Shown here: positions 45,419-52,499 of the stretch, piece by piece
Layout of the letters: every line of letters begins with the position of its first letter
Numbering within the stretch: the first letter of the stretch is position 1
Origin: Marchantia polymorpha subsp. ruderalis
Lineage: Eukaryota; Streptophyta; Marchantiopsida; Marchantiales; Marchantiaceae
Direction: 5' to 3'
NCBI GenBank assembly: GCA_037833965.1
Contig: AP031356.1
Coordinates: 10,500,501-10,564,500 of the forward strand
DNA: 64,000 bases
Position numbers and translations under genes: made by a program
Notes under the pieces: generated by a model
The model's database searches: none
The model's input: only the letters and a program-made list of their open reading frames with translations
What the model was told of the DNA's origin: nothing

Positions 45419-48400
45419 ATGACCTTTGACCGGGCGGCGGAGAACGTCCCATTCTTGAATTCGCGATTCCAATCTCTTGTGCGCGCTGCGCGCATCCATC
45501 TGCTGGCTGCTAAACATTCTCGACGTCGTCGCTCAGGAAATTTCTTGTTGATTGAGGGAGAAGTGAATGCGCGTGATTTGGAATTAAGGGCGATTAGAGT
45601 TTGCCGAGAGAGAAAGGCGCTCGGGCGGTGCGGAAGTAGAATGAGCGGGCGAGCGAACCCCAGGAACGCAATGATGAGACCGAGCAGATTGCGGATGGTG
45701 CCACTTCGCCTACCACAGAACGGGCTACGCGCTTTCGAGGAGCGCTTAATCGCAAGAAAGCTCGATTTCTTGCTATGGGGATGGAACTACATCTGTGCGA
45801 ATATGGTGCGCGAGTGGCTAGAGCCACAGGGACCACCCTCGCGCGGATTGCGTCCGCATGTTGATCGGTGGACAATCCAAGATTGGGCGCAGGCGTTGGG
45901 AAGATGTGCTGGCATGCCGGGGCATCTCCTTTTCGACAGTGAGAGCATCAAGGTGACCAAGCAGGAAGAGGCGCAATTTGTGGAGCTGTTCAAGACCGGG
46001 AGGTCTACCAAGAATGGGTACAGGACCCGTGATTACAAGGATCGATTTCGCCGGACTTTGTCCGCGGCGCTGATGCAATTACTGCAGCCGCACCGCGCCT
46101 GCTACATCACATTGTGGCAGGTCTCTTTTGTGGAGTGCGTCATCGAGGGAACTCCAATTCACTGGGCGAGCATCCTGCACAGGGTGATGCGACAGCACGC
46201 GTTTGAGGAGAAGGGGGGAACTCTAAACCATCTTTCTCCTTTCCTCATCAATTTTTATCGACAGCGGAATTGTTTGACAGCGGCGGAGCTTGAACATTTT
46301 CCGCCATTGTCCATCGACCATCCCGGGAAGTATGTGCGGGAGAATGAGGTCGACACTGATGCAGAGGAGTCACCGACTTCTACCCCATCAAGGCGGAGGG
46401 ACGAAGGGAGACATACTCCTGCAGCACGAGTGCCGCGGAAGCAGCGATGGAGGGAAGAGTCTGAAGAGGAGCAGCATCAAGAACCCTCTGCTCCCATTCG
46501 ACCGCGGCCGCTGTGCGAGCCATACAGCCGGCCGAAGCAGAAGGCACGCAGACTGGTGTTGCCAGCTGACAGTGCGGACACGGCGACGATTGCGACGGAG
46601 AAAAGGAGTGCGTCACCAGAGAAGCATGAGGAAGCGCGGACGACCGCAGGAGCAACGGGCTACGCTGCAACCTCGACGGGAGAGAGGCCGCCTACGGGCC
46701 AAGGGCCTCCGGAGTTACCACGTGCGATGCGGACAGATGTTCCGTTTGCGCACAGACGAGCCTCCGCGGACGGACGAGCCTCCGCGGACAGGCGATCACA
46801 AGTGGACGTGGATCTACGCTTACGCGTGGGAAGGAGCAGTCCGCCTGTGCACAGGCGCTCACCTGTGCACAGGTCGCCTGTGCACAGGACACCTCCGCAC
46901 GTGCCGCCTGTGCACAGGCAAGAATCACCCCCGTTCCAACGTAGGAAGGGGAAGGAGCCGGCGGAAGAACCGCCTACGAGACACCGGCCCTCGGGGCCAG
47001 ACCCTCCGGCGCACCACGCGCCGCAATTTGCGCCTTCGGTGCCAGGGCCTTCGAGCCGAGGAGATACGAGCAGAGAGCGTGCGGAGGCCGCACCATCGGC
47101 GGAAAGTCCGCCGATAGATGCGCCTTCGGCGGTAGGGCCTATAGGCCAAGGGACAACGGGCGAGCGGTCCCCGACCATGTCGCCTTCGGCGATGGACGTC
47201 CGCGGCGCTACGCCTGCGGCGGACAAGGCGCCAGCAAATGCGCCTGCGCACGGGCCGGGCACAGCCCCCACGGACCGATCAAGGGAGCAGCAACAGACGG
47301 AGGAGCAGAGTGACTGTCCGCGGGATGAAATTTCGATGCGCGATGCGCAATCAAACCCCGCGCAGCCACCCTCCGCTCGATCGCCTTCGGCGGCGGGCGA
47401 CGGCGGCAGAAAGGACGCGGTAGACAACCAACAAGCGAGTGACGGGGATGCCGCACGAGTACATTCGCCTTCCGCCTTAGACATTTTGGCGACGAGCAGC
47501 GAGGCTGCAGCCGTGCCTTCGCAGGCAGCACACGTCGATGACGTGCAGCCCCACTCGGGGCAGTCGCCGACGCAATCAAAGGCGACTGAAATTTTCCACT
47601 CGGATGATGACGACGGAGGCTCCACGGAAGAAATGTCAGGAGCAGAAGACACCGAGGAGGAGGAGGAGGAAATTGTTGGAGCACCGGCGGCGGCGCTCTC
47701 TGAGCAGGTGATTCCGTTGCTGAGGTACTTGGATCGCAAGGTCGATAAATACGCCGACTCACTCCAGCCGGGATCTTACATCGAATTAGTGCGCAGGCGG
47801 ACTCGCACTAAAGTCCACACCAGCAAGCTATTAGCTAGAGTGGACCAGGAGTTGAGGGAATTGAAGGAGAAGCATGCATGCTTGTGGGGTCAGTACAAAC
47901 TTAATCAGAAATTCTACAAGCACTCCGAGAAGATGAAGGATGAGAAGCTGGATGAGCTCACCAAGGAGCAGGTGAAGGTCAAGGAAGCACTCATTTCTGA
48001 GCAGGCCCAGAATCGGATTTTGTCAGAGGAGCTCGTGCGACAGACGCGGTTGTTGGAACAATGTCAACTCGCACGGCAGGCGGATGAAGAGTTAATCCGC
48101 AGGTTACAGTCAGAGTGTGGCGAATTGAGAGCGCAACGTGCTGAAGCCGAATCGCAATTAGTGATAATTGAAGAGGATCGCAGGAAGGAGGCGGATCGCA
48201 CGAAGGTGGAGACGGCGAGGCGTGTCGCCCACTGTCTCAAGGGCTACGCCCACTGGGAAGTGAAGGCGCAGGAGAAACTCACACTGCGTGAGTTTGAATT
48301 GCGCGCAGCCGGGTTGTTGTCAGGCGACAGTAGGAGTCGGCGGAAGGTAGCAAAGAAGCTCGATGCCTTTCTGTCGAAGGCACAGGATACCATGTCCGCC

Positions 48401-48559
48401 CTCGAAGTGGAGGTGTCCGCCGCGTTGCAGCGTTTGGGACTGCGCAGTCGAGCGGAAGATTGGCAGGGTAGGGAGTTAGTGCGCGGCAGTCGGCCGCGCA
48501 GGAGACGTAGTACAGGTTCCGCGGAGTGTAGTGTAGCGTGGTTCCGTGCAGGCGTGTAG
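45419..48559 (+). CDS. Intact U3-encoded protein of the giant-LTR Gypsy family, function unknown
   Basis: 1046 aa, the only unbroken copy of at least eight. Residues about 1-300 form a conserved globular-looking core with FLNSRFQSLVRAARIHLLA, LDFLLWGWNYICANMVREWL, GYRTRDYKDRFRR and LNHLSPFLINFYRQRNCLT. Residues 300-710 are Pro/Arg/Ala/Ser-rich and low in complexity, including PVHR and PSA units encoded by short palindromes. An acidic tract follows (about 724-755), then PLLRYLDRKVDKY (about 765) and a long coiled coil (about 800-930). The end is a conserved basic block with SGDSRSRRKVAKKLDAFL and RAEDWQGREL. No protease, RT, zinc knuckle or membrane segment is visible. I do not recognise the family. 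The core plus low-complexity plus coiled-coil layout recalls extra ORFs of other plant Gypsy elements, which is only a resemblance. The start is the ATG in the leader context shared by copies D, E, A and L1. Confidence 0.85.
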   Translation: MTFDRAAENVPFLNSRFQSLVRAARIHLLAAKHSRRRRSGNFLLIEGEVNARDLELRAIRVCRERKALGRCGSRMSGRANPRNAMMRPSRLRMVPLRLPQNGLRAFEERLIARKLDFLLWGWNYICANMVREWLEPQGPPSRGLRPHVDRWTIQDWAQALGRCAGMPGHLLFDSESIKVTKQEEAQFVELFKTGRSTKNGYRTRDYKDRFRRTLSAALMQLLQPHRACYITLWQVSFVECVIEGTPIHWASILHRVMRQHAFEEKGGTLNHLSPFLINFYRQRNCLTAAELEHFPPLSIDHPGKYVRENEVDTDAEESPTSTPSRRRDEGRHTPAARVPRKQRWREESEEEQHQEPSAPIRPRPLCEPYSRPKQKARRLVLPADSADTATIATEKRSASPEKHEEARTTAGATGYAATSTGERPPTGQGPPELPRAMRTDVPFAHRRASADGRASADRRSQVDVDLRLRVGRSSPPVHRRSPVHRSPVHRTPPHVPPVHRQESPPFQRRKGKEPAEEPPTRHRPSGPDPPAHHAPQFAPSVPGPSSRGDTSRERAEAAPSAESPPIDAPSAVGPIGQGTTGERSPTMSPSAMDVRGATPAADKAPANAPAHGPGTAPTDRSREQQQTEEQSDCPRDEISMRDAQSNPAQPPSARSPSAAGDGGRKDAVDNQQASDGDAARVHSPSALDILATSSEAAAVPSQAAHVDDVQPHSGQSPTQSKATEIFHSDDDDGGSTEEMSGAEDTEEEEEEIVGAPAAALSEQVIPLLRYLDRKVDKYADSLQPGSYIELVRRRTRTKVHTSKLLARVDQELRELKEKHACLWGQYKLNQKFYKHSEKMKDEKLDELTKEQVKVKEALISEQAQNRILSEELVRQTRLLEQCQLARQADEELIRRLQSECGELRAQRAEAESQLVIIEEDRRKEADRTKVETARRVAHCLKGYAHWEVKAQEKLTLREFELRAAGLLSGDSRSRRKVAKKLDAFLSKAQDTMSALEVEVSAALQRLGLRSRAEDWQGRELVRGSRPRRRRSTGSAECSVAWFRAGV

Positions 48560-48595
48560 CGTAGTGCAGTGTAGTGCTAGGTAGGGCTTAGAAGG

Positions 48596-48624
48596 TATAA
48601 AATAGTTCCAGGCGTTTTGCCTGG
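48596..48624 (+). promoter_or_regulatory. Element 1 TATA box and stem-loop at the likely R start
   Basis: TATAAAATAG at 48596-48605, followed by CCAGGC (48608-48613), loop GTTTT, GCCTGG (48619-48624). Transcription starting some 30 bases after the TATA box would begin at or just after this stem-loop. All of the ORF would then lie in U3. Confidence 0.7.
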
Positions 48625-49594
48625 GGTTCTTTCCCATCAGAAGTGCAGATCAGGAACCCATTTCCTTTGCGTGTTTGTGTCCTTGAGTTCTGTCACCACG
48701 CACGAGGAGTTACAACTTAGCGTTCCGCATTTTGTAGCTGAAGGCCTTCGGCCGAATGTTCAGAGCTAGTACATTGGTTAGAGACTTGAGTAGTTCGGAT
48801 CTGCACCTGCGGGTGATTGCCGATGCTCAGAGCCAGTGACTAGTTAGATACTTGAACAGTTTCGCCCCTACACCTTCGAGTGTTTCTTTCTGATTGTACT
48901 CCTTTGGGATTTTTCCCCTGAATGCCAAAGTGAAGTTTTGCTACTTCGTGTAAGCCTTGGTTGTAAATTCAGGTTACGCTGCAGCAGGTGCCTTGAGGGT
49001 AACCCCTGTAGTATTTCTGGGAATGACAAGTGCCTGAGAATTCAAACTCTTCAATAGATTGTTGTTGTGTTACTGGAATGTTTCACAGTGAGTCCTTCAG
49101 TGCGGACCTGTGTTCTCTGCGCGTTTTGTGAGTTGAGAGTGTTGTTCACCGCGTAGGAGTGACTTCGATCCGAAGTAGGCAGTCCAAACCGGGTTTCCTA
49201 CACTAGCAGCAAGCTAGTGGAAGTGTTGTAAAAGCCGGAGTTGGAAGTCACTGCCCGCAGCTTTGCCGAGTGTGCTCGCGAGAGACTTCCCCCCTGAAAT
49301 CTTGAGTAGAGGTCCTAACGGATCTCTGGGTTGTGTTTCTGTAGTTTCAGGTGTGTGTGTGTGTGTGTGTGTGTTACGCTGCACTGTGCGACCTCCGAGT
49401 GCGCTCCGAGTGGACACTTGCAGTATTTCTGGGAGTGACAGTTGCCTGAGAATTCAAACTCCTCAATAGTCTGTTAAAACGTGACACTTTGTACCCTGTG
49501 TGTTCCTCTGTCCCTGTGGGTTCGACCTTTCTACCACTATATTGCAGTTTTAGCCTTTAGTGGGTTATTACATAAGAAGCCGACAACTTCTTTT

Positions 49595-49612
49595 TGGCGC
49601 CGCTGCCGGGGA
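49595..49612 (+). promoter_or_regulatory. Element 1 primer binding site (tRNA-Asp-like)
   Basis: TGGCGCCGCTGCCGGGGA fits the complement of a plant tRNA-Asp 3' end, the primer used by Athila-type Gypsy elements, with one apparent mismatch from the usual sequence. It lies 22 bases after the LTR end, an unusually long gap. Confidence 0.75.
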
Positions 49613-49658
49613 CAGTTGCGTCAACACCGGGGTTTTTACGAGCAGCCATGCTCGGTGA

Positions 49659-52493
49659 ATGTCGACTGGGGCTAGCGGGAGCAACCTAAGTGCTAGAGCT
49701 GTCCGCAAGTTCCGACGAGATTCAGAGAAGGCCGTGGAAGAGACACGGCGTCAAAACAAGAAAACACCAAAAAGAGTACCTAAGCCTAGTTCGGCCGACA
49801 TCCTTGGGGAACCTACCCCCGGCGACTCGGAACCAAACTTGGTGCTTACAGTTCTACTAGATATTCCTTGCACGGACCCGCCTCGTGAAGTAGAACCGAC
49901 CGCCCGAGAACCGTCGACAGACACACCGATGGCGGACGGACAAGCCAATGTGCGGCTACCTCAACCGATTACTAAACATTCCTACCCAAAGTATAAAGGG
50001 AGTGGGGATGACGACGATGCAGATTCATACATCAAGTTGTTCGAATCGGTGTCTATTGCCAATCGCGAGATCGCAGACGACGACCGACTAAGGATCTTTC
50101 CAAGCCTTCTGCGGAAGAAAGCGAGGAGTTGGTACAATCACGAGAGCATCGATCCGACTGGGTTGACAACATGGGCCCAGCTGAAGGAGAAGTTCCTTCG
50201 CCGCTTCCGCGAGCTCGGCTACGACAGCCGGGTTTTGACAAAGTTACGTAATTTGCAGCGAGAGAAGAAGGAGAGTCTGCGTGACTACACTGAGAGATTT
50301 CTGGACCTCCTTGACAGAATACCAAAAACAGGACCAGGGTCCCCTTTCTCGGTACAACAAGCTGTGGATTGGTACGTGACCGGTTTAACTCGGGAGATGG
50401 AGACTTTTTGCCGACGCAGCAAGTGCGACACTATTGAGGATGTGATTGCATCGGCAGAAGCCTTCGAGACTTCCACTCTCAACCGAAGAGGGAGAGAGAG
50501 ACGGGAGTCGAAGGAGCGAAAACCGAAGGGAGGGCGAAAACGACGTAGAGGTACAACTCCGTCATCGGAGGAATCGTCTTCGGACGAGAACCGTTCCTCA
50601 TCCGAAGAAGAGGAAACCTCATCGTCGGAGGAGGAGAAGAAGAGGAAGAAGCATGGGGCAGCGAAGAAAAAGGGCACCCGACGAGTGACTACGGACAGAG
50701 CGCCGGGAGACATAGCCTCGAAGATGGAGACCCTTGTGAAGGACTTCGCCGATCTCAAGGTTCAAGTGGTAGGCGGACATGATCGCCGAAAATCACCCGG
50801 GAGAGTGCGAGCGAACTTATGGTGTACTACGTGCGGGGCGGTGGGACATGCAAACACCGAGTGCCTTACCACCCGTCCGTCATATCCAGTCAACGCAGTA
50901 GAGTGGGCACAACCGTACTATGGAGAGCACCCCCAATACTATGGAGAGGCTAGCGAAGAGACAGCCTACGCCGTCCAGTCGGTTCCTACCCCTACTGCAG
51001 TTTCAGCAATGCAAGTCCCACGATATATTCCGGTGGATCGGGCCACTACAGTACCCGTGAGGCGGAGAGCACCTCCAGGGACGTTTGACCCACCGCCACC
51101 GCGAGCTTGTTATAATTGCGGGGAAGTTGGACACTTCTCACCGCAGTGTCCCCATCCAAAAAGGCGAAACGATTATGCTCCGACATGTAGTAATTGCAAG
51201 AAGATCGGGCATACTGCGCCAGAGTGTGATCAGCCACCAGTCCCTCGGCCAGCGGTACGATTTGTGAACCCTCCTGCCAAGGAGGACGTCCAAGTTAACC
51301 AGGTCGAAGTAGGCTCAGACGGGGATGACGAAGACGAAGAATGGCCGGCTGAAGAGGTTATGTGCGCACGAGTCGAAACTCGTAGTTCCAAGAAATCGAA
51401 GGAGCAAGAGCGTGACACTCGCAAGCACGAACGGAGAACCGACGACCGGACGGGAAAAGGGAAGGAGAAGACATCCAGCAAGTCCGACTTGCGACCTGCT
51501 CGGAAGTCTTCGGCTACGCGAGAGGCACCAGCAGTGCGCCCCCAGACAGCAGTCGAGGACGAGCCAGTACGCTTGCTGAAACGGGACTATGCTCCGGATA
51601 TCCGCAACGAGGTAACCAACCTGTTGAAGGAAGCGATCCGCACTCAAAAAGACCCACAGCGGCCAGACTTGACATCCTCCCTTGGGGCGAAGTTGGCAGC
51701 CACCGTGGAACCTCGCAGAGCGTCGCCGCAGACCCCGGCGACCCAACGCGCCCACTATGACTTGGTCGAAGATCTCGGGAGTCGAAAAGTGAACATCACG
51801 TTCAAGCAGCTCTTGGAGGACAATAAGACGTATCGGAGAATGTTGATGCTTTCGCTACGGCATCCGCGGAAGCCGCGCGCATCCACCTCCTCTCAAGTAT
51901 ATCAAGTGGAGAGCGAAGACCAAGGGCCACCAGAGATCGATGTGGAAATAGCAGGGTGTTGTGTACGCAGGGTGCCAATCGACTCTGGATCAGGAGTCAA
52001 CATAATGACGGAGGATACCGCGAGAGCCTTGGGGTTCAGTCAATACGAACCCTCGAAGCGTGTGTTGAGATTAGCGGATCAGACGCGGAGAATGCCTGCA
52101 GGTATGCTGCGCAATGTCAAGACAATCATCGGGGGTGCGGACTTTCGGTTGACGTATATCATCCTTCAACCGATGATGAAGCAGGGCTATGACGTTCTGC
52201 TCGGGCGACCATGGCTATATGGCGCACAAGTCAGATGTGATTGGCGAAGGCATCGCCTTAAGTTTCCCCATCCTTCGGAACCGACCAAAACCATTACGGT
52301 GCCCTGGAATAGGGTCCGACATGAAGGAGAGACCCCATTGACAAGTGCAGGTTACACATCGGGCGGGGACAGTGAGTCGACCGCGCGATCGGATTCCAGT
52401 GGTACCGAATCCGATTATTTCGTGGGATTCGTTGCCTGCTGTTCGGTGGGAGAAGAAGAAGATCCGGAAGCTATTCAGCCGGAAGACGAATAG
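49659..52493 (+). CDS. Element 1 Gag-protease polyprotein
   Basis: 944 aa ending at a TAG that is followed in the same frame by pol. Residues about 107-275 are a Retrotrans_gag capsid domain (YPKYKGSGDDDDADSYIKLF, RKKARSWYNHES, FLRRFRELGYDSRV, LRDYTERFLDLLDRIP). A Ser/Glu/Lys-rich linker follows. Three CCHC knuckles bind RNA: CTTCGAVGHANTEC (389-402), CYNCGEVGHFSPQC (484-497) and CSNCKKIGHTAPEC (510-523). After a charged linker comes an aspartic protease with IDSGSGVNIM (catalytic Asp about 775) and YDVLLGRPWL. The product forms the virus-like particle and processes itself and Pol. The start is the first ATG after the primer binding site. The frame is open throughout, so it may still be translated. 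Confidence 0.88.
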   Translation: MSTGASGSNLSARAVRKFRRDSEKAVEETRRQNKKTPKRVPKPSSADILGEPTPGDSEPNLVLTVLLDIPCTDPPREVEPTAREPSTDTPMADGQANVRLPQPITKHSYPKYKGSGDDDDADSYIKLFESVSIANREIADDDRLRIFPSLLRKKARSWYNHESIDPTGLTTWAQLKEKFLRRFRELGYDSRVLTKLRNLQREKKESLRDYTERFLDLLDRIPKTGPGSPFSVQQAVDWYVTGLTREMETFCRRSKCDTIEDVIASAEAFETSTLNRRGRERRESKERKPKGGRKRRRGTTPSSEESSSDENRSSSEEEETSSSEEEKKRKKHGAAKKKGTRRVTTDRAPGDIASKMETLVKDFADLKVQVVGGHDRRKSPGRVRANLWCTTCGAVGHANTECLTTRPSYPVNAVEWAQPYYGEHPQYYGEASEETAYAVQSVPTPTAVSAMQVPRYIPVDRATTVPVRRRAPPGTFDPPPPRACYNCGEVGHFSPQCPHPKRRNDYAPTCSNCKKIGHTAPECDQPPVPRPAVRFVNPPAKEDVQVNQVEVGSDGDDEDEEWPAEEVMCARVETRSSKKSKEQERDTRKHERRTDDRTGKGKEKTSSKSDLRPARKSSATREAPAVRPQTAVEDEPVRLLKRDYAPDIRNEVTNLLKEAIRTQKDPQRPDLTSSLGAKLAATVEPRRASPQTPATQRAHYDLVEDLGSRKVNITFKQLLEDNKTYRRMLMLSLRHPRKPRASTSSQVYQVESEDQGPPEIDVEIAGCCVRRVPIDSGSGVNIMTEDTARALGFSQYEPSKRVLRLADQTRRMPAGMLRNVKTIIGGADFRLTYIILQPMMKQGYDVLLGRPWLYGAQVRCDWRRHRLKFPHPSEPTKTITVPWNRVRHEGETPLTSAGYTSGGDSESTARSDSSGTESDYFVGFVACCSVGEEEDPEAIQPEDE

Positions 52494-52499
52494 CAATTA
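52488..52499 (+). promoter_or_regulatory. Candidate stop-codon readthrough signal between pro and pol
   Basis: GAA TAG CAA TTA: the gag-pro stop is UAG followed by CAA UUA, which fits the UAG-CAR-YYA leaky-termination context of tobamovirus replicase genes. Pol continues in the same frame directly after it (QLTVGLGRSE…). No frameshift is needed to make Gag-Pro-Pol. Confidence 0.65.

Larger units (their letters stand above)
44190..49572 (+). mobile_element. Element 1, 5' LTR (5383 bp, U3 contains a 1046-codon ORF)
   Basis: TGTGGTACCCCAC at 44190 to GGGTTATTACA at 49572. A primer binding site follows at 49595 and the same LTR starts again at 55373 after the pol region, so this is the 5' LTR of a full element. 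Order within it: leader with many GC-rich palindromes (44190-45418), ORF (45419-48559), TATA box 48596, stem-loop 48608-48624. R-U5 follows, with a GT microsatellite (about 49351-49373) and an internal duplication (48974-49063 and 49374-49475). By eye about ten substitutions and one 18-base indel separate it from the 1.26 kb of 3' LTR that can be compared. Confidence 0.93.

Noticed and set aside
46830-46930. CRISPR-like series of short palindromic repeats
   Set aside because: Spacing is irregular, the intervals are coding sequence and not unique spacers, and there are no cas genes. The setting is a plant retrotransposon.
46660-47739. 359-codon antisense open frame inside the U3 ORF, with similar ones at 12636-13703, 22911-23618 and 42749-43480
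   Set aside because: They mirror the GC-rich coding strand and the palindromic motifs, which read openly on both strands. They carry no domain and shift with the sense-frame lesions, so they are shadows.
49513-49545. tRNA or Pol III B-box (GGGTTCGACC) near each LTR end
   Set aside because: It lacks the full GGTTCGANTCC consensus, there is no A-box at the right distance, and no cloverleaf can be drawn.
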